Below are positions 12,854 through 23,733 of a stretch of 64,000 bases of DNA, piece after piece. This DNA is from Datura wrightii (taxonomy: Eukaryota; Streptophyta; Magnoliopsida; Solanales; Solanaceae). Numbering within the stretch: the stretch's first letter is position 1; every line of letters starts with the position of its first letter. The position numbers were made by a program, and so were the translations under genes. The stretch is from assembly GCA_035772735.1 (NCBI GenBank), contig JASDFA010000019.1:88100001-88164000 (forward strand). Reading direction: 5' to 3'. Below the pieces are notes generated by a model. That model had not been told where the DNA came from. It was given only the letters and a program-made list of their open reading frames with translations, and did not search any database.

Positions 12854-13648
12854 GTGCGACTCGTTTAGATCATGAGCTGGCACAAAAGAAAGAAAACTAC
12901 TTTTACAGTATCAATGATCAGTACCGGTGAATGGGATAGGATGGAAAAAGGAACTCCATTCATTATTTAAAAAAACTCTATCATATCCCTCTATTGTGTA
13001 TGAAGTTTATGGTTTCCGTTGGTGTAAATTCAATCACCTGAATTTAAGATGATAAGAAATTCTCCATTGGTAACAAATGGTTATCCATTAAGCGGAGGAA
13101 ATCTTATTTAAAAAGCATAAAACATAAAGATTAGGTAGGCCCCCAATCTGGCAAGAATGGACTAAGAGGGTCAGCTACCTAGCAAAACTTTCATAATTAA
13201 ATACCGTTACTGTATAGGTAGATCTGATTGTGAAAGACCTTTTACTGGATAATTCATGGGTAGAGGCAAAGCGTGTGAACTATACAAGTTCCCAATAACA
13301 TCAATTAGTTGATTAAATATTAAATTAAAGTATAAAGTAAAGGCTCCGGTGTATAGAGAAGACCTACCGTTTAAGAAGTAACCATAGAAACGAAGGAACC
13401 CACTATTTTGATTTCTTTTATTTACTAGCTTTTTGATACCTAGGAAAATACAATTTCTTATTTCGCAGTGAAATACCTAAAAAAAAAGAAAAAATCATGG
13501 TCGGGATGGTTAGAGTAGCCAACTCCATTGGAATTTTGATTTTATATATTGGAAAAATCCGTTTTGTTATTAATAGACTAGGAAGGGGGAAAAGAATAAC
13601 TGAAAGAAAGGCAATGGATTAGTTATTCGTCAAAGTTTCATTTATTCG
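12854..13648. other. rps12 5' half-intron and rps12-rpl20 spacer
   Basis: Starts with the GTGCGACTCG half-intron of trans-spliced rps12 and continues as AT-rich plastid spacer to the rpl20 start. No gene is seen. Confidence 0.7.
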
Positions 13649-14032
13649 ATGACCAGAATTAAACGAGGATATAAGCTCGAAGACGTAGAACAAAAATTCA
13701 ATTATTTGCATCTAGCTTTCGAGGGGATCATTCAAGGCTTACTAGAACTATTACTCAACAGAAAATAAGAGCTTTAGTTTTGGCTCATCGGGATAGGGAT
13801 AGGAAAAAGAGAGATTTTCGTCGTTTGTGGATCACTTGGATAAACGCAGTAATTCGCGAAAGGGGAGTATCCTATAGTTATAGTAGATATACACGATCTG
13901 TACAAGAAACAGTTGCTTCTTAACCATAAAATACTTGCACAAATAGCTATATCAAATAGGAATTGTCTTTATACGATTTCGAACGAAATCATAAAGGAAG
14001 TAGATTGGAAAGAATCCACCAGAATAATTTAA
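13649..14032 (+). pseudogene. rpl20: rpl20, plastid ribosomal protein L20, frameshifted
   Basis: Begins MTRIKRGY, then loses a base in the next codons, so the frame ends soon. In the shifted frame the family sequence is clear: [16 protein letters not shown], then [41 protein letters not shown] and the end [12 protein letters not shown] with TAA at 14030-14032. The span of 384 bases is 3 less than the usual 387. bL20 is an early 50S assembly protein. A hairpin follows at 14039-14063. Confidence 0.92.
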
Positions 14033-14038
14033 ATGGAG

Positions 14039-14063
14039 TTCCCCGGAGAATGATCTCCGGGAA
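14039..14063. terminator. Terminator-like hairpin after rpl20
   Basis: Inverted repeat CCGGAGA (14043-14049) and TCTCCGG (14054-14060), extended by TTCC and GGAA on the outside, just downstream of the rpl20 stop. Probably a plastid 3' transcript-end structure. Confidence 0.6.
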
Positions 14064-14246
14064 GGTAGAGTAGACATTAGTATGATAAAATATGCTAAAG
14101 TAGTCAAAATGAATGAACACGTTCAATTCAATAAAAAAAGATTTCTTTTTTTTCGATTCATTTTTTTCTTACGACACGATACTCAAATCTAGATTCCCTC
14201 AAATCTAGATTCTTGTAATTATGATTCAAGTGAAGAAAAAGTAAGC

Positions 14247-14551
14247 CTATTTATTTCGGACTTTAAAACCAGTAGTTCTAGCGGTCGACTCGGTTCATTC
14301 AAATTGTTTCTCATTATTAAGAAAAGGTAACAAAGATAAAATACGAGCTTATTTTACAGCAAGAGTAATTAATCGTTGTTGTTTCAAGGACAATCTATTC
14401 ACTCGTCTTGATAATATTTTTCCTTTTTCACGAATAAATCGACTAATTAAACTCATGTTTCGATAATAAATTTGATTCCCCGATTGAATCGGGGGCAAAC
14501 GCCTATGAAAAGATCGCTTGAATTTAAGAAAGGTCGCTTGGATTTATCCAT
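14247..14551 (-). pseudogene. rps18: rps18, plastid ribosomal protein S18, frameshift and stop
   Basis: Starts MDKSKRPFL at 14551 and then loses a base so that the arginine-rich N-terminus is shifted. In the restored phase [35 protein letters not shown] is readable, followed by TAA for the Gln of KQARIL, then LLPFLNNEKQFE and TGFKVRNK with TAG at 14247-14249. The span is 305 bases against 306. bS18 is a 30S platform protein. It is divergent to rpl20 and followed by rpl33 upstream, as expected. Confidence 0.92.
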
Positions 14552-14737
14552 GGTTTGTTTTTTTAATTTATTCCTTGTCCCTAAAATCCTATTTCTTAAT
14601 TCTAATTCATTTTAAATCCACCCCAAATAGGATTTTTTAAAAATAGGATTTGTTTATTTTCTATTTAAATATGTTATATATATAATTTAATTTTTTTCCC
14701 TTCCCTGAAAGGGTAAGACACAGGTACTTGCTTCGCT

Positions 14738-14937
14738 CTATTTCTTTATCTCCCCATGAATCGTATGTTTGTAACAATAGGGATAGAATTTTTTCAATTC
14801 TAATTGATTAGGCGTATTGTGCTGGTTCTTTGAGTAATATATCTGGAAATACCTCTTGATACCTTATCAACACTGTTTCGGACACAACTAGTACATTCCA
14901 AAATCACTGTTACTCGGACATCTTTCCCCTTGGCCAT
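14738..14937 (-). pseudogene. rpl33: rpl33, plastid ribosomal protein L33, frameshifted
   Basis: [36 protein letters not shown], then a lost A in the next codon shifts the frame (reads RTSTIRLIN and stops). The original C-terminus ([14 protein letters not shown]) with its second Cys pair and TAG at 14738-14740 remains in another frame. Span 200 bases against 201. bL33 is a zinc-ribbon 50S protein. Confidence 0.93.
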
Positions 14938-15357
14938 GAACCTCCTTTGGATTTTTGATTTACTCGACTCTTCTATTTTCGATTCAAAACGAAGAAAGGA
15001 TAAAATAGAAGTTACTAACTTGAAATCCAATTCTAAAAGTAAAAGATTAAAATCAAGAAAATAAAGTAATAGTAAAGAAAAGTCACCGTAAAATACAACG
15101 ATTTTTCTAAAAGTATATTTCAAATTGAAGTAATCATTTAAGTATCTTGTATAATACTCTTGCCATAGACCCCCATTCCTCTATGATTAATATTTAGTTA
15201 ATTCGAACTTGAGCCCGAATGTTGAATCCACTTTTTTTATTCTTTCTCTTTCCTCCCTTATTCCAAAAAGGGAAAAAAGAGAAAAGAGGGGGAGAGGGAT
15301 TCATCACCAATATTTGATTGGATCTCTAATTTTCTTCATTCCTTCCCATGACAATAA

Positions 15358-15491
15358 CTAGAATGAAAAAAAGGGGAATGTCAATGCATCCGGAAAAAAC
15401 GATTAATCTCTATTAATAGACCTGCTAAAGCCCCGAACCATAGCATACTTAGTACTGGTGCCACAAAGAGATATGTTTTTAGTTCTCGCAT
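15358..15491 (-). pseudogene. psaJ: psaJ, photosystem I subunit IX, frameshifted
   Basis: [33 protein letters not shown], then one C is missing so that the frame ends RMH-stop instead of [11 protein letters not shown]; the original TAG is at 15358-15360. The single membrane helix is complete, and only the lumenal end is lost. Span 134 bases against 135. PsaJ is a small subunit at the PsaF side of photosystem I. Confidence 0.92.
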
Positions 15492-15922
15492 TGAAAAAAC
15501 TCCTTCTTTTGTATTATTTGTTGGAATAGATAATACATATATGATCAGATGCATATGTAGTTACAGGCTGCTTAGAGTTGGACACAGAGTTCCTAATTCA
15601 AATTGAAATGTATAATAATTTGGGAAATAAGATTTTCCTTTTCTTAAAATAGAAAAAAAATACATCCCCTTATTTCTTATCGAGAATATCCGAAAAATAC
15701 CAATTTATTTTTACGATGGGTTCTGTATTTATATATTTTGTATATAATTATATATAAGTATTTTCTATATAATCTATAAGAGATGTCTTTTCCCTTTACT
15801 ATTATATGTTAAATGAGACCAAAAAGATGAAATGAGCCTAAAATTTGTATATATTAATGGAGGAAATAACCATGTGGAAAACAAGACAGGAATTCCCTAC
15901 AATTACACTGTGGAACAATTGA
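15492..15922. other. psaJ-trnP spacer
   Basis: AT-rich plastid intergenic DNA with runs such as TATATAATTATATATAAG near 15740-15760. No gene is seen. Confidence 0.6.
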
Positions 15923-15996
15923 AGGGATGTGGCGCAGCTTGGTAGCGCGTTTGTTTTGGGTACAAAATGTCACGGGTTCAAATCCTGTCATCCCTA
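15923..15996 (+). tRNA. trnP-UGG: tRNA-Pro (UGG anticodon), plastid type
   Basis: 74 bases that fold as a cloverleaf: acceptor AGGGATG with CATCCCT, anticodon TGG in the loop of GTTTGTTTTGGGTACAAAAT, and T-loop GGTTCAAATCC. At most one or two bases differ from the plastid gene as I recall it (GTGG for GTAG early on). Whether it is transcribed in the nucleus is unknown. Confidence 0.93.
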
Positions 15997-16160
15997 CCTA
16001 TTAATGCTCCTTGGAGCAGTAATAAGGGATCAATTGAGATCGCTCCATATTGGACATAATCTTTGATTTTGATCATGCTATTCTAGTATATGCATACAAA
16101 ATGTATTGGGGTTATGAAAAGAGTCCTTTTGTTTACAGTCTTATCTATTTCGATAAGAAA

Positions 16161-16234
16161 GCGCTCTTAGTTCAGTTCGGTAGAACGTGGGTCTCCAAAA
16201 CCCGATGTAGTAGGTTCAAATCCTACAGAGCGTG
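16161..16234 (+). tRNA. trnW-CCA: tRNA-Trp (CCA anticodon), plastid type
   Basis: 74 bases: acceptor GCGCTCT pairs with AGAGCGT, anticodon CCA in GTGGGTCTCCAAAACCC, T-loop GGTTCAAATCC. Nearly identical to the plastid gene, with one likely change in the variable region. It lies 164 bases after trnP, the normal plastid order. Confidence 0.93.
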
Positions 16235-16371
16235 ATTTTTTTCTTTTTAGATCGAATTAGAACAAAATAGATTCATTTAGTAACTTTCACAACAATCGGA
16301 ATTTGACCTCCTGTGCCTGTGAATTAAAGAAAGGAGGAGGTCAATCAAAAATAGATGTTAATGTTAATTGA

Positions 16372-16524
<153 letters not shown>

Positions 16525-16662
16525 CTAAATATTAGTCTAAATTGACATGAATCTCAATGACAATGAACAAGAATTGACAATTGTTAATGTAAGTAAATAT
16601 AGAATACACACAATCCCACTGAAGGATTTCTTTTTATGAATTGCTCATTTTAAATATTTAGT

Positions 16663-16791
<129 letters not shown>

Positions 16792-16807
16792 TTATACATA
16801 TGTTCTT

Positions 16808-17112
16808 TCTAGATCTTAGGATACAACCCATAAGGGTTTGCCCGTTCTTTGTACATAAATCCTTGTGAGGGTTTCACGCAGTTTCAACAGTTTTGCCACT
16901 TCCAAGATAAATTCACCTACTTGTGCCCGATAATAACCAGTACCAGGTTGATGCATCATTAACCTGATGATATAACAAAAGAAAATCTTCCCCTATCTCC
17001 CATGATAAAGCAAAGAGAAAAGAAAGATAAAGAATAGAAAAAAAAAGATAGAATTGAACAACCGTACAGGCATCTTTTGTGCATACGGCTCTACAAGAAA
17101 ATTGATCCCCCC
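16808..17112 (-). pseudogene. clpP: Second, inverted fragment of clpP (end of intron 2 plus part of exon 3)
   Basis: The reverse complement matches the region from about 12233 to 12540: intron 2 domain V, then exon 3 from [13 protein letters not shown] to [12 protein letters not shown] replaces Glu after WVVS, and the second half of exon 3 is missing. It differs from the forward copy at many bases and keeps the more usual residues at some sites (RETLTR). A short repeat (ATATGTTCTTT at about 16781 and 16798) marks the petL-side junction. The other edge touches retrotransposon DNA. Confidence 0.9.
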
Positions 17113-18415
17113 ACAGCTGTAGATGACTTGAGGGAGCAGATGTTGAGCGAGGCTCATGGCTCTCGGTATTCTATCTACCAGGTGCCACCAAGATGTACCA
17201 TGATCTACGGGAAGTGTTTTGGCGGAATGGCATGAAGAAGGACATAGCGGAGTTTGTGGTGAAGTTTCCGAATTACCAATAGGTGAAGGTTGAGCATCAG
17301 AGGCCTGGGGATATGCTTAACGATATTAGCATTCCTACTTTGAAGTGCAAAGATGTCAATATGGACTTTATTATAGGATTGTCTCGTACCCACCGACTGT
17401 ATGACTCTATATGGGTGATTGTGGACAGGTTGACCAAATCAGCTCATTTCTTACCAGTTAAAACTACCGATTTGGCAGAGGATTATGATAGATTGTACAT
17501 TTGGAAGTTAGTTCAGTTGTATGGAATCCCTCTGTCCATCATCTTAGATAGGGGTACTCTATTCACCTCTTAGTTTTGGAGATTGTTTCAGAAGGGACAT
17601 GGTACTCAGGTTGATGGTCATCTGCACAACTTTTAATCTGCAAACAAATGGTCAGGCTGAAGGAACCATTTTGACTCTTGAGGACATGTTGAAGGCGTGT
17701 ATGATTTATTTCAAGGGTAATTGGGATGATCACTTGCATTTCATCGAGTTTGCTTACAATAACAGTTATCATTCCAACATTTAGATGGCTTCGTTTGAGT
17801 CTCTTTATGGGCGGAGATGTAGATCACCTAGTTGAGGTTGGTGAGGCTACGTTGATAGGGATAGATTAAGTTCATGAGGTCATGGAGAAGGTTCAACTCA
17901 TTAGAGGAAGGCTGAAAACAACTTAGTGTCATCATAGATTGTATGCGGATGTTAGGTGGAGGGAGCTTGAGTTTGAGGTTGATGATTGGGTATCTCTGAA
18001 GGTGTCTCCCATAAAGGGAATGATGAGGTTCGGAAAGAAAGGGAATTTTAGTCCCTGTTATGTTGGTTCTTATAGGATTCAGGGGCGAGTTGTCAAAGTG
18101 GCATATGAGTTGGGTCTACCAGCGGAGTTAGCTTTGGTACATCCAGTTTTCCATGTATCTACATTAAAGAAGTGCATTGGTGACCCAACCTTAGTTGTTC
18201 CAGTGGTAAGCATAGGTGTGAAGGATAGCCTTACCTATGAGGAGATTCCGGTTGAGATCCTTGATTGTCAGATTTGGAAGTTAAGAAACAAGGAAGTAGC
18301 TTCAGTGAAGGTGTTGTGGAGAAATCAACTTGTTGAGGGAGCTACGTTGGAAGTGGAAGCAGATATGATGGCTAGATACCCGCATTTTTTTCTTTACGGC
18401 TCAGTTTCAGCATGA
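17113..18415 (+). pseudogene. Integrase and chromodomain region of element F
   Basis: Broken into several frames. The zinc-finger region starts DDLREQMLSEAHGSRYS. The core contains HQRPGDML, MDFIIGLSRTHRLYDSIWVI, VDRLTKSAHFLPV, ILDRGT (usually SDRG) and TNGQAE with the third acidic residue. A last frame (17939-18415) holds the GPY/F-type module (ELEFEVDDWVSLKVSPIKGM, VAYELGLPAELALVHPVFHV) and a chromodomain-like end (VLWRNQLVEGATLEVEADMM). The enzyme would join element DNA to chromosomes. Stops at 17572 and 17782 and an altered start make it non-functional. Confidence 0.9.
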
Positions 18416-18661
18416 GGTATCCATTTTCCTCCTTAGTACTCTATCAAATTTCACGTCACGTTCATGTCCCTAAGTTCCTTTCATGTCATAGCAGGTATGT
18501 ATGTTTCATAAATTCAGTTCAATTACGTATGTCAGTCTGAAGTCAATCACCTCATTTGTTTTTAGATTCAGTTGTTAAGTTTTGGGATTGCAGTTCTTTC
18601 CCCCAACCTTTCAGTATGCTTAATCTACATTTGAGAATGAATGTTCCCAAGGGGGAGATAA
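18416..18661 (+). other. 3' untranslated region and polypurine tract of element F
   Basis: Non-coding leader to the 3' LTR. The polypurine tract AAGGGGGAGATAA is at 18649-18661, immediately before the LTR start. Confidence 0.75.
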
Positions 18662-21057
18662 TATAACACCCCAAAAGTCCCTATGATCAAGAACTAGACA
18701 CATAGAAGATTTAGCAGAAAATCTGCATTATTCTCTCAGGATAACTCGTGGTATGAGTCATTGTATCATGATACAAATCGTAGGATTGAATAGTGGTGAG
18801 CTTTTGGTCGACAGGTCTTGGACCAACAAGCCAACGTACGACCCATTGGTTGGTTTGATAGGCCGTGTTGAAGAGTTGTGGTTAACAGCAGAGTCTTCTG
18901 GACAAGTAACAACGGCTCATGGTACGAGTCATAGGAGGCTATAACAGGTCATGGAATGTAGTCATTGTTTGAACCTAATGTGGGAAGGGGTGATGTCATG
19001 AGTCAAGGTACGACTCATTTTAGGAAACAATAAGTCACGGAAGGCATCCATGGTTAGAATCAAAGAGTTGGCCAATTTGGATTGGCTAGCAACAGGAAGA
19101 CGTGGGAACTGGCAGTATGTTTTTTCCTGCTGAATCATTAAGGGAATTTTCATAATTTCTAAGCTCATAAATCCCTAATGATGTTGTTTTAAACCCTAAA
19201 GTGAGGGTGACTGGCAGTGTGTTTTTTCCTACTGAATCATTAAGGGAATTTTCATAATTTCTAAGCTCCTAAATCCCTAATGATGTTGTTTTAAACCCTA
19301 AAGTGAGGGTTTTAAGAGGGTTTAGAATATCCTAAGTCATTAGGCTCCCATGTATGCATTAAATTAAGATTTCCTTCCAAGATTAAGCTAGAATTCTCCC
19401 CAATTTCTTCCCCAATTCTCTTGGGCTTTCAAGATTAGTTTGAAAATCAGTTTACCTAGGTATGTAGGGCTATGAATAAGGTTTTTCTTTCACCCTCATG
19501 CCCAAGTTTGTTCTCAAATTCATGAATTCAAGTTCTTAATCAAGTATATTGATTCCTAGGATTTTAACCCAATTTTTATGAAATTACTTATGCTATGTTT
19601 ATGGGTCTAATCCCCTCATGTTCTAAAGTATGTTTTAATTCTAATGGGCAGAATTTATCCTCAAATTGATTATAATTCATGATTTCAACTTATTAGAAAT
19701 TGTGCCTTATTATGTAAGTTTTTATGAAAAGTCAAGCTTATGATCCATGATTTCAAGTCTTATGAGATATCTAGTATGCAAGAATGTTTATGAACTCTCA
19801 ACTTATGATTCCATGATTTTGACTCATGAAGTATATTTAAAGTATGCATGATTTTGTGATTCGGGGCAAGCCCATACAAGTTAAGTTATGTTTATTATGA
19901 TTTAGCTAAGGCTAATAAGATCACCTTATAATATGGTGTGGAGTCAAGACTCCCCATGTTCAGATTCAATATATGTATCAGATTATGATTTTAGCTTCGT
20001 TGAAAAATGATATGAGCTCTATGAATGTTTATGGAAGTAGTGTCTAGCACCGAATAGGCTTGGGGCTCGGTATTTCCCCAGTCTCACAACTACGTGCCAA
20101 TGTAGGTATATGTATAGGTTTGGGACCTCTCAATAGAGTTTTCCCCCACCTATAAGGGGATTATCTTGATATTGATATCATGGTTTAGCTTCCTCTACCC
20201 TGGCAAGGTTTTGGACGGTCTTCCCACTTGAGTGTGATAGTTGGGGCGTCATGTAAACTCTATCATAATGGTGTTGTTATGACGAGTCTCCTATTATTCC
20301 TCATGATTTAAGTTACTCATGTTCATGACTTATGATATTATGTTTTACAACAGATTTGACCCAATAATCAATTTATGAGCTCTTACTTACAATATCAGAT
20401 ATGATAAGTCATATGATTCCTATTTTTAAATTGTGATCACTATATTCAGTTTGACAACCAGTTTATGATTATGTATATTTGAGATATGGATTTTAGCATG
20501 CAATTCTTAATCTCATGATCTATTTGATTTATATGCATGATTTCAACTAACGTTTTACTAAGCATGTTTTACATACCTACATACTCAGTACATTCAAAGT
20601 ACTGACTACATACTCTATGCTATTATAATTTCTTTATATAGGTTCAGGTGATCCAGCTCAGTCTTGCTGATAGCTTGCTCCCACCTCACTCTAGTTCTGC
20701 CCCTATTTTGGGTGAGTCCTCATCATCTGAGGAAATCTATCAGTTTAGTATTGTTCTGTCAATTTTGTTCCAGTCTTGGAGATAGCTGGGGGCTTGTCCT
20801 AATATCTCATCAGATAATAGAGGCTTTTATGACATAGACTAGTACGTTCAGCTTTGAGACTCAGCGTTGTGTTGTTATTATTTGATATATAGTTTATGAC
20901 ATTCAATTTTTCTCTTGTTCATGTTCATACGTTCACATTGTTTTTTTGCTTGATTATGTTTTTAATTCATGCTACTTATGTACCATAGGTTAGCTTGAGT
21001 TAATTCGTGGTTCTAGTTTCCGTGTATCGATCCGAGGTGCTAGCTCGGGTCGCGACA
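18662..21057 (+). repeat. 3' LTR of element F (2.4 kb)
   Basis: Runs from TATAACACCCC after the polypurine tract to GGGTCGCGACA. Length 2396 bases. Sequence resembles the LTRs of element A and the LTR at 59906-63122 in other orientations (shared phrases such as AGTAGTGTCTAGCAC). Contains a 102-bp tandem duplication and the ACTCG/CGAGT palindromic motifs near its start. Confidence 0.8.
19109..19312 (+). repeat. 102-bp tandem duplication in LTR of element F
   Basis: Two adjacent copies, 19109-19210 and 19211-19312, each starting CTGGCAGT and ending AAAGTGAGGGT. They differ at only a few bases. Confidence 0.9.
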
Positions 21058-23011
21058 TGCATGGTTGTTCCACTTTGGCAAAGGATGCACTATGCATCAG
21101 TGTCCATTTCGGCAAGGAAGTCCTACTTTGGCGACATCGCACCTAGAAAGTTCCTTCCACCTCTATGAAGTTGAGTCACTTAAGTAGCTTTCACAACTAC
21201 GGAGTTTTTCTTCCTTCGCAAGTTTTTGATTGTGACAAATTATCCACTTCTGCAATGATCACTATACCTAAATAATGGGGTTTCTCATAATTTCATTTAT
21301 TTTTCTATATCAATTTTTGGAGTTCGCAAGTTCAGTTTTAGGATATATCCAGGAAATTTTGCTTGATTTGATCTTAGGGTAAGAATCTAATCCTATATTA
21401 GGTATTTTTTCTCATTATTTCATCATTTATTTTGCGATTTTAAATCCGCATTTGGGTGTTAGAATTGGGGATTTTATATATAAAGTGATAAATTCTGTTT
21501 TGATAATGTGGAGTCCACTTCGGACTTAATTTTGATGAAATCATATTAAAGACCCTTATGTTATGGGTAAAGTGATTTTAAAATAAAATTTTTATTTTGG
21601 TCTTAGGGGTTAGGGGTTGACTTTTGGGGCCGGAATGAAAGTATATTAATATGGGTATCTATAGATCCATATACTCATGTAGAGTACGTTCTTGATAGAT
21701 TGGGAATACCTTGACGTTGTTCGAAAAGGAAATGCACAGTTGTGAGTGTTGGTGGCAGGTTTTCTCGACTTTCGAGGTAGTTTATAGCTTACTCACTTAG
21801 AATTTTCTTGAGGGATGATTCATTGTATCTTGTATGTTCTGGGTTGGCCATATTGGTTGATTCGGTGTTGGAAGGAATGACTTACTTATGTGTAATCTAG
21901 GTTAGAAATTAGTTAATAGATATTATATGGATTGAAATGCTTATGCGGTGTTACATCACTCTAATTCATGTGTTATACCATACCTTGATGAGTTAGCAGC
22001 CTAAGGAAACTGTATTAAAATAGATGTTTATTTTGTTACATATGAATATCGTTTATTATTATGATAAACATATATATTCATTTATCATAGATCATGGATA
22101 TGGTATGATAGATAAAACAGAGTGATGAAGCCGAAAGGAAAATGGTTAAAGGTACTTGATTTTGATTGGGAACCCAAAGGGAAATGGTTCTGGATACTTG
22201 ATTTTGTGGTTGAAAACTCAAAAGGGAAATAGTTTGAGATACTTGTTATTATGTGATGTTCGAAGAGTATGAATCTTCGATGGGTATATGGACCTTGCGA
22301 GTCCCCCATAGATCCTGACTCCTTACATGCCACCGGAGCAAGTGTATATTGATAAGATCATATGACCATTGTATTACATTGTATTACACTTGCATTGTAT
22401 CTTTTCTTACTTGAGCTCCATATGTGTCGTCTATTTGGTGATGATATGTTAGCTACCATATTCATGTCTGTCATTTACTATTTAGAAGCTAATGCCTTAG
22501 TTGAGTTATATTTCGTACTTTATATGATAAAACTGTGAAACCCCAACTTAGTCGGTCTGTAATGCCTTCTGAGTACATGTATTTCCCGTACTTAAACTAC
22601 ATTTTTTATATTTTTGATGAAAATTATGCTCCTATGACCAGTAGGATTTGTTGATTCGTGTCTGAGATAGTCATTTCCGGAGTTTGTGGTAAGCTAGGGT
22701 GATTTTGTGGCATCAGACTCCCTCTATCCCCTACTTTCTATCTTTTATAATTTTAGATAGTGTATTATACTGAAAGAGTTGTATTTAGCCTCTAGTCACT
22801 CTTATACATGTGACACCAAGTTTTAAGGTTATGATTGGTTATTTTCTGCATATTTTTATACTTATCTGAAATCCAAGTTTTGTTTTGTTTCCACTATCTC
22901 TTTCATTTCCCCATGATTATTTGATTCTAGTACTTTACAAGAGGTTTGACTTACCTACCCAAGGGATTAGTGTAGGTGTTATCATGACCCTTCAGATTTT
23001 GGATCGTGACA
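21058..23011 (+). repeat. 5' LTR (3' portion) of element E
   Basis: Shares a long diverged match with 59030-59905 (for example GGTAAGAATCTAA and AAATTTGATGAAAT-type phrases). Ends TTTTGGATCGTGACA at 23011, just upstream of gag. Its left part is cut where element F ends, so F probably inserted here. A weak primer-binding-site-like TACCAGAGC at 23046-23054 lies 35 bases beyond the end, further away than normal. Confidence 0.72.
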
Positions 23012-23209
23012 ACTCAGTAGTTTCTAAGTTAACCGGTCTCACGAGTACCAGAGCAGATGTCTAGTAGATTCTTGTAGATTGTTACTGTGACGTCCTCCTT
23101 ATCTATCTTCTAGAGACTACATGACATTTAGGAAAATTCTATTCTTTTATTCCTTATATAGGTTCTTTCTTGAGCTTCTAAACTTCATTATTTTATTCTC
23201 TCATAGATA

Positions 23210-23733
23210 GTGAGGACTCAGTCAACTGCGGTAGGAGATGAGGCACTTGCACCCGCTATTAGGGCCTCCGTACGAGGTCGAGGAAGAGGCAAAGGTAGAA
23301 CATGATTTGGAGCACCTACTCAATATTGTGTTAGAGTTGTTCTCATGAGCCGTATATAGAGCATGAGGATGATCCATATTAGGCTGAGGAGGTGGCACCA
23401 GCTTAAGGACCACAGAGCTTTGTTTCTACATAAGTGTTCAAGATACCATGGTTCGTATATTAAGCTTTTTTGAGGTATGTCCCATGTGGGAGTCCTGTCT
23501 CCTATACAAAAGAGTTATCAAACTCGAGTTAGGGAATATACTCCCTATCATATTCCAATTTTAGGTCTTTCGGTTTTTAGGGCACAACTAGCTGATGCTG
23601 GGGCACTCCGTATGGATGTTGCGCCAGAACATGATCTTTCTCCCTACCCTATGGCTAGACATCTTATAACCATATCGAAGTAGATGATGTTCGATAGATT
23701 TATCAGGACCGAGCTAGCCACTGAAACTTATCT
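23210..23733 (+). pseudogene. gag (N-terminal part) of element E
   Basis: Starts RTQSTAVGDEALAPA after a GTG where ATG is usual, then a basic RGRGRGKGRT stretch, typical of plant gypsy gag N-termini. Stops and frame changes follow. The frame 23477-23683 and the FDRFIRTELATETY stretch are part of it. Interrupted by the minus-strand LTR at about 23734. Confidence 0.7.

Larger units (their letters stand above)
17113..21057 (+). mobile_element. Element F: truncated Ty3/gypsy element (integrase to 3' LTR)
   Basis: Begins in mid-integrase directly at the edge of the chloroplast DNA and continues through chromodomain-like sequence, polypurine tract and 3' LTR. The 5' LTR, gag, protease and reverse transcriptase are missing from the window; they may lie left of position 1 if the chloroplast DNA inserted into this element. 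Confidence 0.88.
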
